Origin: Cryptomeria japonica
Taxonomy: Eukaryota > Streptophyta > Pinopsida > Cupressales > Cupressaceae
Assembly: GCF_030272615.1 (NCBI RefSeq)
Contig: NC_081412.1
Location: forward strand, 673,885,823 to 673,949,822
DNA length: 64,000 nucleotides
Reading direction: 5' to 3'
Below, one piece after another: positions 12,131 to 23,399 of the stretch. Position 1 is the first letter of the stretch. Each line of letters starts with the position of its first letter. Made by a program: the position numbers and the translations under genes. The notes below the pieces were generated by a model. It searched no databases. It was given only the letters and a program-made list of their open reading frames with translations, and was not told where the DNA came from.

Positions 12131-13653
12131 TGTTAATCTGAGAGGATCTGGTTAATACTAAGAGGGGGGTGAATTAGTATTAACACCAAATTTAAATATT
12201 AAAACAAAACTGATAGAACTTTACCAAATCAAACATATACCAGTAATAAAACCATTTACTAGTACCAGTAACCTCTAATAATCATCTACTAAACTGATTT
12301 AACAATACTGCTCATTAAGTGTTCATCAACATGCATAAACTGAGAGTAAATCAGATCAACACATCAAACACATTCACCATATGAACACCATGTTTTTCAC
12401 GTGGAAACCCAAATAGGGAAAAACCACGGAGGGAATTGGTACCCACAAAAATTGTGCACTCTTTCGAAATGCGCCTTGTTAGGAGCCTAGCCTGGTTAGG
12501 AGCTTACAATGATGCCCTGTTAGGAGTAGACCATGTTAGGAGTCACCTAGTTAAGGGATTTCTATGATGAGCCCTTTTAGGACCTTTGACCGGTTAGCAT
12601 CAACCTCGCAAGAGGATTTAAGACTCAGATGTTGAGCTACCTTGTTAGGGGATTTACAATTTAAGGCTTGTTAGGACCTCCCTGATTCATGGATTTTGTT
12701 TGTTGCAACTATTAGGGAACAACATATGAATGATCTGGGTATAGTACTTAACTACTTGCTTGATCAGATGCAATTCAACTCCAAATCTGCAACACTCTGG
12801 CAGATACCTCACACTAGTTTGACCTCACACTCTTTTGTCAAAAACCACCGACACAACAAACGTCAACTAAACCGACTTAAATAACCTTTACAACATTGTC
12901 GATTATAAAACCCTAGATACATTAAAAATTCAAATGAATTTACATCACAGATCATCATACAGATCATTACAATATTTTATAAGACAATATTAGCCATTGA
13001 ATGATCATAACTCATTGCTGCAACTCGATCTAATAGGTAGTCAACTCCATAAAACATTCTTCTAAGCTCTTCGCTATTTCCCAAGAAATTCCTTCCTCAA
13101 TCATGCCAAAACAACTTATCCTTCCATGCAGGTTGTACCACATCACCATCAAAATTTGAACTTGATGTAAATCACCACCAAACCAAAAATCATTACTGGT
13201 TAAGAGAATTCGTTACTAGTTCTTAAACCCTTCTTAAACCCTAGACAAAATACAAGAGAAATTGTAAACATGATTTCTGGTAATCAAAACATGATGCGGT
13301 TCTGGTCAAATACATATTAAAATAATACAAATACATTTTCCAAACCGCAACAGTTCATTCACCACCAATCTCTAGATCCAATCAAAACATTTCCACATTT
13401 ACCGATTAAGGTCCTAATTCCTAGTTCACTATTTTCATTACCGGTAAGCTATTTCCAGTAGACCAAAAAAACATAGATGACAAAATAAACATAGTAAACA
13501 CATAGTTTCCATCAATGACAACACAAATAACTGATCAATGTCATCACGCCATGCAAAATCAATCTCTTCATCACTATATCATCACGAACAGTCCTTTACC
13601 AGTTCAACCAACATTCTCCATCTACATTATTAGTTATGGCAATCATGCCAACA
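12131..13653 (-). repeat. 5' LTR of copia element U (complete)
   Basis: The LTR is bounded by TG...CA in element sense. Its inner end holds a perfect 10-bp inverted repeat, GTTAATACTA (12151-12160) and TAGTATTAAC (12175-12184). It shares the TTGTTAGGAG-word cluster with the other LTR. No clear TATA box could be assigned with confidence. Confidence 0.85.
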
Positions 13654-13852
13654 AGATGTACATTTTATGAATGTGTCAATAGATATTTTTGTTTGAACGT
13701 GTCCTATTTAATTTTGTATGATTTCCTATGTTTATTTGAGGTTTCTTTTATTTGTTTTGTATAGAGTGTATGTTGTATTTTAGTTTTTAGAACTTCCAAG
13801 GACTTGAGATCAATCATTTGACAAATGGTGAGGGGGATAATGAATATATTTC
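13654..13852. repeat. Unclassified AT-rich repeat, copy C (right part)
   Basis: Beginning with the duplicated AGATG, this continues copy C and matches copy B from about 4872 to 5065 (GTACATTTTATGAATGTGTC through GATAATGAA). Similarity ends near 13852. Confidence 0.8.
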
Positions 13853-14672
13853 CTATAATTATCTACACATAAGGAGGTTATGCAGCCAACCATTACCACA
13901 GACTTGTACTTTTGGTAGCATTCATGAGTGTGACATCATAAGGAAATACATTAAAATAGTAGTGATTAAATCTCGTGTTCATCTTCCTTCATATATGATT
14001 TTTATACTTGTCATACTACTGACCACTTTCCTTTACTTTCAAGTAGAGTAAAAGGTAATACCTCATGTTCTCTAATAACTATCTTCTTAAAGTCTTACTT
14101 ATCATGACGACATTGTAAATTATTATTGAAATATTCTGGCATACGCTTATGATCTTTTGATATAATTCTCTTTCTATACTATGGAAAGGGTTCCTCCTAG
14201 CCAACCTTTGAGTGATCATGTTCATTTTCCATTAAGGGCATTGACAAAAGGTTATAAGAGTAGTTCATATTGAAATTCATGGAACAATTTTAGCAAATAC
14301 CTTCTTTCTTATGTTGATGATATTGTTTGGTTTCTACCTTAAGTTAAGGTAGGTTGCATCGATTGGTTTTTTCTTCCTCAAGCTGTTCACCTTTCCTTGA
14401 TATCTTGTCATTGTCATGGGAAGAGCCTCCTCTTGGACAAGACAAATAAAATGTGTTCTTAGCACTTACAATATCTTATCATTATCAGGTTTTGGATGCT
14501 TAGCTTGTAAATCATCAACCTACTAAAGATATTGTTTCTACTAATTAAAAACTAATTATAGACAAGAAAGACCTATTAGATGAGATTTCGAAATCTAAAT
14601 GTGAAGACCAAAATCTTCTCCTATAATGGATTTTATTGCTTTAACAACTTTTTTTTCTATAAAAATACAATT
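13853..14672. other. Gene-free stretch, unclassified
   Basis: AT-rich DNA with only short broken reading frames on both strands. A 32-codon frame beginning MERVPPSQPLSDH at about 14181 is closed by a stop. I see no terminal repeats, domains or RNA gene here. Confidence 0.5.
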
Positions 14673-14832
14673 GTAGTTGCCTGTATAGGTAGCATAGTTG
14701 GTTAAAGGCTTTGGGGTCTTCACATATAGGTCTCAAGGTTGATTCTTGTTGATCAGGTGAATCAGTTGATGAGTGTGGCTTGCAAATAGTTGCAACCATA
14801 CCAAAGCGACTAATCTGCCCAAAAGAAATAAT
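14673..14832 (+). mobile_element. tRNA-derived SINE
   Basis: A ~160-bp unit carries an internal pol III promoter. The A-box-like GGTAGCATAGTTGGTTAAAG is at about 14688-14707 and the B-box-like AGGTTGATTCT at about 14736-14746, spaced as in tRNA-derived SINEs. It is flanked by a perfect 9-bp direct repeat, AATACAATT (14664-14672 and 14833-14841), the mark of LINE-assisted insertion. The B box has lost its central CG, as in an old methylated copy. No tRNA cloverleaf forms, so this is not a tRNA gene. Confidence 0.75.
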
Positions 14833-14883
14833 AATACAATTCTAATTATTCTTTTTAAAATAATACAATTTTAATTACTTCTA

Positions 14884-16408
14884 TGTGCGGGAAAAGCGGG
14901 TCAATGAAACTCAAAATGTGAAAAGGCGGTCTCAAAGAACTTGTTCACACACCCACATGACTTCTTGGTGCAAGTTATGGAGCCATGAAGAATGACTCAA
15001 CTTTCCAAGGTTGGTTACATGGTTCTCTATCTCACAAGGTCCCTCAAGCCAATGTCTTTGCTCTTAGATCACTGAGCAAAGTAGCTTAGGGATGACAAAT
15101 GCAAGAACGAGGGATGCTTTTGATTGGTTTTAACATGAAAATTCATCCTATCTATGCATGATTTAGGAAATGCAATAAAATAGATTATAAAATGACAAGA
15201 TTAGTAGCAATACTATCCTAACATGATATACTAGTTAAAGATTTAAGCTAATGATAAGGAAAATATTCTAAAAATGCTTATTTAGATTTATTCCTATTGT
15301 GAAAAGAGAGGCTAAAATGTATTGACAGAATGGAGCATAGATGAGATACTAAAAGCTTGCATGGATCTATAAAATGGAGGGATGAGAGCTCTATTTATAG
15401 CAAAAATAGGGCAATGGATGGTCAAGATTGAAAGAGTTAATCAATGGTCAAGTTTGAAAGTTGTCAATCCATGTTTACAATTGGCACCAATGAAATGGTG
15501 AAAATTGTCAACATAAGGCTAGTTGAGAGGAGATGTAAGAAGCATTAAATGCTTGAGAAGACCTCATGGTTACCTTAGGAGGTAAGGGTTAAGGTTAGGT
15601 TAGGGTTACCCATTGGATAAAGATTTTACCTAAAGGATAAAGTCTTGTGCAAAGGTTAAAGAGATAACCATGGTCAAAGCAATAAGTGCTTGAGGAGACA
15701 CATGAGTTAGATGGAGGTTAAGCTAGTCAAAATGTCTCTAACCATGTAAAAGGGTTGAATTAACCATTAATGGTTTGGGAGACTTTGGAGACAAACTTGT
15801 AAGAGTCCTTCCAAGTTTGGGGGTATTCAACAAGTTATCTTATTGAGGACATGAAGCCTTTAATGGTTTCCAAAGACTTTGAGAGTTTGAAAAGTGACTT
15901 CCCTTTGTTTAAGGATGTGACAATATTTAGGAGATGGGTTAGGCTAATTGATTTAGGATTACAAGAATCTAGAAGGGGGTTGAGGGAGGCAAGTAGGAGA
16001 TGTAGGAAAATGCAAGTGGGTGAGGGATAATAGGATTTAATTAAAATAAATTGCTTTATTTCAATTGGTTGTAATTTGGGAAATTAAATAAATTAGATTT
16101 ATTTAATTTGGTTGCAAGTTGGGAAATTAAATAAATTAGATTTATTCAATTTGGGGTATACTTATTAATTAAATGTAAATTTAATTAAAAAGTTAGAAGA
16201 AGGGATTTAATTAAATAAAATGATTTATTTAATTAAATGATATGAAAGGGGTTAAGTGAATTTAACTAAATAAATTAAATAATTTATTTAATTTAAAATA
16301 GAAGAATGTGGGTGATTTAGTTAAATTAGGTTTAATTAAGTAGAGGAATGAGAATAAAATGAATATTAAATATTCATTTAGGAATATGGTTATTTTTATA
16401 TGTCTACA
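14884..16408 (-). repeat. 3' LTR of Tat element W (outer boundary tentative)
   Basis: The inner boundary is good: in element sense a purine tract is followed by TGTAGACATATAAA, so the LTR edge is at 16408. The outer boundary at 14884 (TGTGCGGGAAAAGCGGG on the plus strand) is inferred from TG/CA ends only, because the partner LTR is absent. It contains a near-perfect direct repeat at 16077-16118 and 16119-16154 built on GGGAAATTAAATAAATTAGA. Confidence 0.55.
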
Positions 16409-16421
16409 TTTTGCCCCTCTT
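16409..16421 (-). other. Polypurine tract of Tat element W
   Basis: In element sense AAGAGGGGCAAAA lies directly before the LTR start TGTAGACATA. Confidence 0.75.
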
Positions 16422-16747
16422 TGAAGTGACGTGTGTGCGCATGTTAATTCAAAGAAAAATGATGTGTCCAAATTTTGATTATGATCAGTGTGATGTCATG
16501 TCGAGATTTTTATCGTGCCCCAGATTTGATAAATGATGTTGATAATGCCCCCTCGGGAGATGAATCAAAAATTTGAATATTTGAGTTGATTTTGATAATT
16601 TTGATAAATTTCATTGCATTGTAAATCTTTGACTATGTTGAATGCATTTATTTCATTCATCTCCTGATAATGATGTTGGGTAGGTTTGTCTAAGACACCA
16701 TGAGCAATTTACGTGTTCCCCTACGTAACCCTAATTTTGATGGACCC

Positions 16748-16755
16748 TATAAAAG
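16748..16755 (+). promoter_or_regulatory. TATA box for the antisense PMD gene of W
   Basis: TATAAAAG lies 82 bp upstream of the inferred ATG (16830) in a short GC-flanked context. Its position and strand suit transcription of the PMD gene against the direction of the retrotransposon. Confidence 0.5.
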
Positions 16756-17033
16756 GGAAAAGTGATTTCATTTTGTCTCATTTGTGCTTTGTTGACTTTG
16801 AAGAGAGAGATATTTGGAGAGAAGTCAAGATGCCTGTGCCTTATTATTCTCATTGATTCGAGCATGTTTGGAGATATCGGAGGCCTGCCACGTATGGACC
16901 ACCAGTAAGTCAACCCTTTTGACCCCTTTCAAATTTTTGTTTTGTAATTTTTTATCATGTTTGTCATTTTTTGCACACGGTTTTTTCATTTTAGCATGTC
17001 TAGGTCATCGCGTAGTGCATACGATAAATGTCA

Positions 17034-17460
17034 TAGCGCGTAGGGTTTTATGAAATCAAGTAGCGTCCGAAAGATTTAGGGTAGCGCATAGGTTTTCTAT
17101 GTTAGCGCGTTAGGTTAGTTTAGCGCATTGGGTGCACATGGTAGCGCAGAGGGTAAAACGGGTAGCGCGTAGAAAAGAACTAGCGCATAAGGTTTCTAGG
17201 GGGTCGCATGGGTAGGTCCAGATAGCACGTAGGTATGACCTAGCGCATAGGGTTAGAGAGGTAGCGCAAGAGCAGGATAGGGTAGCGCGTCGGGATAAGA
17301 TAGCACTTAAGGTAGATTTGGTGGTGCTTTGGGTAAACAGGTTAGCGCAGAGGACAGGTTAGCGCATGGGGTAACATGTAGAGAGGATAGGTTAGCACAT
17401 GGGAAATAGTTTAGTGCGTAGGTAAACTATTTTAGCGCATAGGAAAAATGTTTTAGTGTG
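17034..17460 (+). repeat. Degenerate TAGCGC array inside the PMD-gene intron
   Basis: About twenty copies of TAGCGC or one-base variants occur at irregular 15-30 bp spacing, often followed by RTAGGG or RTAGGT. CG dinucleotides are unusually preserved for this AT-rich, decayed sequence. No coding sense. Confidence 0.75.
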
Positions 17461-17691
17461 ATTTGTGAATGAAGAAATTGGTAGGATAATGCCAGTTCTG
17501 TCAGGATAAGTGCAATGTGTCAGTCTGTGTGTCTGCTATTTTTGTTTGTCCAATATGAGTTTCGATATAACTTGATTTGATTTGTAATGTTTTCAAGTTG
17601 ATATAGATTTGATGTGACTTGATGTGATGTGGTTTTTGATATGGATGTTTTTGATATGAACTTGATTTGATATGAATTGTTGTTCAAGTTG

Positions 17692-17935
17692 ATATATGTG
17701 GAACTTGAGGTGTTTTACAAACTGCTGTGAATGTGGGGCTTGAGTTGTGTTACAAGTTGATTTGATTGTGGAGCTTGAGTTGTTTTACAAGCTAATATGA
17801 AACTTGAGTTGTGTTACAAGTTGATATGAATGTGAAACTTGAGTTGTGTTACAAGTTGATATGAATGTGAAACTTGAGTTGTGTTACAAGTTGATATGAA
17901 TGTGAAACTTGAGTTGTGTTACAAGTCGATATGGG
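17692..17935 (+). repeat. Tandem minisatellite, unit about 36 bp
   Basis: Roughly seven tandem copies of a unit containing AACTTGAGTTGTGTTACAAG. The last three or four are nearly identical and the first ones diverged. It lies within the PMD-gene intron; the minus-strand reading frame here is an artefact of the repeat. Confidence 0.85.
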
Positions 17936-20113
17936 TTGATATGATGTGGAAATTGATTTAAATTTGTTCAAAGTTTTCAAGTTTTTGTTGTGAATTTGAT
18001 TTTGATATCTATGTGTTGGATGAGGAAAACTAATATTGGACTTGTGTTTGTTTTTGATAGGAGCGTCTTGGAGTAGTACAGTCACGTGAGCGGTTTCCAT
18101 GACCGTGGTCTTTGATTCCACGATTGACACAGGCAGACAGAGACATCATTGAGAGGTGTGGCCTGACTTCTTTGTTAGAGATGCCTCAGTTTATAGTAAA
18201 CAAGGGACTATTGACAGCTTTAGCTAAGAGGTGGCATAGCGAAACAAACACCATTCATTTGGTGATAGGCGAGATCATGGTGACGCCTGAGGATTGCTAC
18301 TGGATCTTGCGGATTCTTGTGATAGGCACATTACTACCCTATAAACAGATGGAGGAGGGTGAGATAGAGGCACTCTGCCAGATTCTCCAGGATGACACCA
18401 TTTGTGGATATGAGATCCTGTGGCAGGAGTTTTTGGATTTGGATTACGCGCCCATACCATCAATGCTGGCAAGATTTATAGGTGGATTTTTGTGTCCCGA
18501 CCATAGGTCGAAGGGACTATCAGTGGGATGGGGATTAGTTTTGGAGGACATGGTACATAGGGTGTCGATTTGCATGGGGGTCAGCTATGCTGGCTCACTT
18601 ATACAGGGACCTGCATCAGGTAGTGTACTTGGGGTACATAACTTTATCAGCTGGAGTGACACTGCTACAGGTATGGGCATGGGAGCATATTCTCTCTGCT
18701 AAGCCATTGGTGGAGAAAGATAGACCTATTGGGTGTGCTTATGCATACGGATACAGAGGGATTGTTGTCCAGTGTAAGCTAGGCAAACTAGAGCACTGGA
18801 GGAGAGTTTTGGATGACATCGATACAGTTGTCTAGCAACCATATACAGGTTGCGAGGTATGGGCTGAGGATGGGATGGAGATGCCCTATGTGTATATGAG
18901 CAAGTATTTGTTAGGGTGGACGCCCTTTGTTATTAAGAGGTTTTTGCATAGCCAGGTGTTGCAGTAGTTTGGTCGACAACAGGGTATACCACATGGAGCA
19001 TGTTTGTATGCTTGACGGAGACAAGATGTTTCAGAGTGGGGACCTTCGATTGATAGTGGGGCGACAATAGAGGAGTTCTTTCATTTAGCCGACTAGATCT
19101 GGGATTATGCCCCTGAGATAGTGGATGCAGGGATGATAGATGAGTTTGCAGCACTCTTTGCAGTGCAGGCGGTGGCTAGGATATCAGATCCAACGGAGAT
19201 GATTCTCGCATTTGACGATGATGAGGATGATCAGCCTCAGTGGCTAGGGAGACAAGGAGAGGCGGGTGAGGAGCTTGATGAGGGAGGTGGTGATGGAGGA
19301 AGAGTTGATGATGGAGGTGGAGGAGGAGGTCGAGGTGTAGGAGGAGGTCGCCTTTGTAGAGGGCGATTTGATCAGGGGAGGAGAGGAGATAGAGGTGGTG
19401 GGGATAGAGGGATATGGCTAGAGAGATTAGTGCGGCGAGTTGCGGTGGATAGAGGGAGAGGAGGTTTGATGATCAAATCTGGGGGTGAGGAGAGAGTTGG
19501 AGAGGTGATAGTGGCAGTGGGAGGTTATGATGATTTCAGACGACCAGCCCAGAGGAGGAGAGTAGATGTTTTACCTCCACCAGCACCGAGGACAAGGAGG
19601 GGGACAGGGAGTACCCCTTCACAGGTACCATTGTAGATGCAGATTCCGACGCATGCAGAGGATGCACAAATTAGATCACTGCAGATGTCAGTGCAACTGT
19701 CATAGACATAGTTGTTGGTGCATCAGTGTTAGATTACTCAGCTAACGACAGAGCATGATATAGCTTTGGAGCGGTTGGATCGATCTGAGGAGTATGCAGC
19801 GGGTTTGCCAAGAGCTACAGCAAGTGAGCCAATGAGAGATACCTTGAGAGAGCTGGCTTTGAGAGTCAAGGAGGCGAGGTACTACCAGTGGCATTATGAG
19901 GATGCAGTGCCCAGAGAGCGCTGAGTGCAAAGTTTTACACAGTCGAGATCGAGTCGATCTCGAGAGACTGGGTAGAGGACGGAGAGCAGAGGCGTGACAG
20001 GGCCTCCTAGATAGGATCCACCTAAAGATCCAAGGGCTAGGACATCTATAGCGAGACCGTCTCCCTCAGGAGATAGTCATACTTGAGAGACATTGTCTCT
20101 ATTGTTTTGCTGA

Positions 20114-21557
20114 TCATTTTGTTGTAGTGACACGAACATGATATTTTTAGCACATTGATCATTTTATATATATATATATATATGACACCATTTTCTTCAT
20201 TTCTTCATGTGATGTGTTATGGATAATGCTATGCAAATGATTTTGATAATTCTATGATGATGATTTTATGCTTAGAGAGATGTATGAGTATGATGTAATA
20301 ATGCTTGATGTTGTGAGATGTATCTTGAAAATGAGATGTATGATATGATATGCTGTGAGATGTATCTTAAAAATGAGATGTATGATATGATATGTATCTT
20401 GAAAATGAGATGTATGATATGGTATGCTATGAGATGTATCTTGAAAATGAGATGTATGATATGATATGCTGTGAGATGTATCTTGAAAATGAGATGTATA
20501 ATATGATATGCTTTAGAGAATGATAATGATAATGATATGAGAGTAATGTGAAAATGATAATGATGTGCAACTTATTTGTAAAATGATATGCAACTAATTA
20601 TAAAATGATATGCAACTAATTGTTTTTGAGCATCCTCATTTTGCATTTGTCATCCCTGTATAGCCATAGTTTGTTTGCTTTCTTTGTATATATCATCATT
20701 GAGCATTGATTTGTTTGGGATATGTTGAAAATTTATACAAGCATAATGGTATAATTGAACCATAATGACCTAAGAAAAATTTACATGATTTTTTATTTTG
20801 CAAGATAGCACAAGCGTCAAGGTATGATTGAACCAGGATGACCTGAGTGCGGATTGCGCAGGAACAGACAAGATTAAACCATTTATATGCGTAAAGTAGA
20901 ATCATGTCTTCAGTGATATGCTCGAAATCACGTCTCGAGACAAGTATCTACATAGTATAAATGATCGCTTCACAAACAAAAAACTAAAAAATTGGACTCC
21001 CCACTAGTTGCCTCAGCTTTGGAAGCTTTTGCAAAATGTAGAGGATCTAATAAAAAAGTTCAAGTGCAAAAATAGTCAAAACTTTATGCAAGATGCAACA
21101 TTTGATTCTTCAGAAAATCATCCATCACGTTTTGTTAATCCTGTTAAGTGAATAATGTGTGGTCTGCATGATTGTTTTGTTTTGTTGATGTTCTGAGCTT
21201 TGCGACAAGTGTTTGAAATCTTGAATGTGCTGCATGTTCTGATCAGTATTGCCCCTAGCTGAGTGTTCCTCTAAATGTGGATAGGTACACGGATTACCAA
21301 GCCATGGTGGGATATGATGAAAGGATATAGATGAACCAGGATAGTGACTACGTTAAGTATGTCCTGGGTGGATATCGTGATAAAATTGTCGGGCAATGGC
21401 CAAAAGGGATTGACTGTGGATATAATGGTATGGATATAGATAGGGGAGCTGTCCTCTCACAATAGTGCCTATTTGTCGAGTTTTCACCAGTTGCTTTTAT
21501 TGTAACCTTTTAATTTGCTTTTTCTTGATTTTTTGATTTTCCGTGCATTTAAACTAG
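20114..21557. other. Gene-free stretch between convergent PMD and pol genes of W
   Basis: Nothing coding was seen. It holds a (TA)n run at 20165-20185 and a minisatellite at 20312-20512, followed by AT-rich DNA. It would contain the convergent 3' ends of the antisense gene (plus) and of pol (minus). Confidence 0.6.
20312..20512 (+). repeat. Tandem minisatellite, unit about 42 bp
   Basis: About five copies of a unit containing GAGATGTATCTTGAAAATGA followed by GATGTATGATATGATATGC. The middle copy lacks about 10 bp. It lies just downstream of the PMD gene. Confidence 0.85.
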
Positions 21558-22830
21558 TCAAGTGTAGTATTTGTTCAGATGGATGTTGTTAGTTGGTTCG
21601 TCGAGCACATCTCCTTCTAAAATTGTTAGGTTATAGGTGCCTAATCCATATGTCGATATGATGACATAGGGACCTAACTAGTTAGGTTCAAATTTCCCTT
21701 TCTTTTCCCGATCTTGTTGATTTCTAGGATTTTCCTCGAGTACTAGATCACCAATTTTAAACAAGCGGGGAATGACCTTGTGGTTGTAGCTTATGCACAT
21801 GCATTGCTGATATGCTTTGAGATGAGTGTAAGCTCGTTGGCATCTTTCATCTAGAAGTTCAAGCTCTTGCAATTGGTTAACTCGATACTCTTCATCTGGA
21901 ATTAGGCCTTTCAAAGAGACTTTGAGAGAAGGAATCTCTACTTCCAGTGGTAAAATTGCTTCTGATCCATATACCAATGAATATGGTGTAGCTCTCGTAG
22001 GTGTGCGGATGCTAGTTCTGTATGCCCAAAGTGTGGGATTGAGTTGTACATGCCAATCTTTGCCTGCATCATTTACTGCTTTCTTTAGGATTTTCAAAAT
22101 TGTCTTGTTGGATGCATCTGCTTGACCATTCCCCTGTGGGTAGTAAGTTGTAGAAAAACGATGTTGGATTTTGAATTTTTCACATAGTTCTCATACATCT
22201 TGGTCTTTGAAAGGTCGTCCATAAAAGAGGCTATCTATTTTCCAGTTACCGTGGTCATGGGGACTGCTTAATCCACTTAGTAAAGTATTCTATTGCAGTT
22301 ATAATGAACTTGTGTCCATTTGAAGATGAAGGATGAATTTTGTCGACCAAGTCTAATCCCCACTGACAAAAGGGTAGGATGTTGTGAATGGCTATAGTTC
22401 TTGTGCTGGTGCATGTATAAGATTTCCATGGATTTGGTATTTAGGACATTTCTTTGCAAAATGATAGGAATCTTTTTCCATTGTTGGCCAGTAATATCCC
22501 ATTCTTAGAAGCTTTTTAGCAAGAGTAGTACCACTGGAATGTGTGCCATAGATACCTTCATGAAGCTCATGTAAAGTGGAGTCAGATTCATTACGATCAA
22601 GGCAACGAAGTAGAGTACCATCTAGACCTCGATGGTATAAAGTATCAGCAGTAAGAATATAACAGGAAGCTTGTCGGATAAAGTTACACTTTTGGTTTCC
22701 GGATAGGTCAATGGGTAGGATATTGTTCTTTAGATAGTCATATAGTGGGCCATATAATGGAGAGTCAAAACCAGTTAAGGCATAGATAACATGGGAATCA
22801 GAATGGTCATAGGCTGGGGAGAATAGTTGC
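21558..22830 (-). pseudogene. Tat element W integrase
   Basis: A zinc-binding part (LLRMGYYWPTMEKD and CPKYQIHGNLIH, with the second Cys of CPxC changed to Tyr) precedes the catalytic core. Near the third catalytic residue the text reads YPQGNGQADASNK, where the usual Glu is Asp. The C-terminal part (WAYRTSIRTPTRATPYSLVYG, then LGTYNLTILEGDVL) is typical of plant gypsy integrases and ends at a TGA (21558-21560). In-frame stops, such as the TAG after KFEPN, break it. Integrase would insert element cDNA. There is no chromodomain. Confidence 0.8.
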
Positions 22831-23240
22831 TCTACCAGAAACTCGTAACGACTCTGTTGGTTGGGATTTGCAGTAGTGAAGTGATAGTAGCGCCCATTGC
22901 ATCGACTGCTCTGTTGTCCAACCTTGGTATTTTCTCAAAGGTGATGTGTACAAAATATTGCTTGAAATCATCCACCATTCGCTTGTATGGTAATAGCTTG
23001 TCATCCTTTGTCTGATAGTCATCGTTGATTTGATTGATTACGAGTTGTGAGTCCCCGTAGACTTTTAATTCTGTGATTCTCCATTCGATTGCCATTTTGA
23101 TGCTTATAACCAATGCCTCATATTCAGCAACGTTATTTGTGCATGGAAACACAAGCCTATATAATCTTAGTATAGTGTGTCCTTCAGGAGTGATGAACAA
23201 AATGCCAACACCCGAGCCATGTTGAGTAAATGATCCATAA
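22831..23240 (-). pseudogene. Tat element W second, archaeal-type RNase H
   Basis: The text includes TNNVAEYEALVISIKMAIEW and KVYGDSQLVINQINDDYQ, the signature of the plant/archaeal-type RNase H. This domain is additional to the ordinary retroviral-type one and is found in Tat elements. The Asn-Asn-x-x-Glu-Tyr and GDSQLV motifs keep the Glu and Asp expected at the active site. It lies between the first RNase H and integrase. The frame is open for about 120 codons but flanked by stops. Its presence is the main reason to call W a Tat element. Confidence 0.85.
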
Positions 23241-23399
23241 AAGTATAGGGTCCATTATGTTGTAGAGATAGTAAGAACATCCCTATCCGGAAATTCGATC
23301 TCCATAGTTCGTTTGTTAGGTAATGGTGCCTCAGCTAGTTGATCTGCAATCACTTGTCCTTTGATAGCTCATTGCTCTATGTAGTGAATATCAAATTCA

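Larger units (their letters stand above)
6071..13653 (-). mobile_element. Ty1/copia LTR retrotransposon U, 7.6 kb
   Basis: Element order on the minus strand is 5' LTR (12131-13653), tRNA-iMet-type PBS, gag-protease, integrase, RT, RNase H, PPT, 3' LTR (6071-7556). Integrase before RT is the copia arrangement. The 5-bp target duplication AGATG flanks both ends (6066-6070 and 13654-13658). The interrupted host is repeat copy C. The coding region has several stops and frame changes, so the element is inactive. Its left LTR lacks the outermost 47 bp seen in the right LTR, although the TSD is intact. Confidence 0.9.
16830..20113 (+). pseudogene. Plant mobile domain (PMD, aminotransferase-like) protein, antisense passenger gene of element W
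   Basis: The model has exon 1 at 16830-16904 (MPVPYYSH, stop, FEHVWRYRRPATYGPP), a GT-AG intron at 16905-18060, and exon 2 from 18061 to a TGA near 20111. Exon 2 reads ERLGVVQSRERF, IIERCGLTSLLEMPQF and LLTALAKRWHSETNTIHL. After a frameshift near 18570 it continues with LAHLYRDLHQVVY, LLQVWAWEHI, VWAEDGMEMPYVYMSKY and a Gly/Arg-rich tail. This order matches the PMD fold seen in MAIN/MAIL-type proteins and in plant transposons. It lies between pol and the 3' LTR in reverse orientation, as reported for extra genes of Tat elements. More than ten stops, mainly TAG or TGA, show decay. The role of PMD in retroelements is unknown. Confidence 0.75.

Noticed and set aside
13818-14051. A 77-codon plus-strand frame after copia U
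   Set aside because: It begins in repeat copy C, ends in unclassified AT-rich DNA, and shows no motif.
14673-14832. A functional tRNA gene
   Set aside because: A and B boxes are present but no acceptor stem or cloverleaf forms, and a 9-bp TSD flanks the unit, so it is a SINE.
17034-17460. Evenly scattered short repeats resembling a CRISPR-like array
   Set aside because: The words are only 6-8 bases, spacing is irregular, spacers are not unique-length, and the context is a plant retroelement intron.
17849-18130. Minus-strand 93-codon frame
   Set aside because: It consists largely of translated 36-bp minisatellite units.
19121-19636. A separate glycine-rich protein gene
   Set aside because: It is in the same frame as the second part of the PMD exon and is best read as that protein's low-complexity tail.
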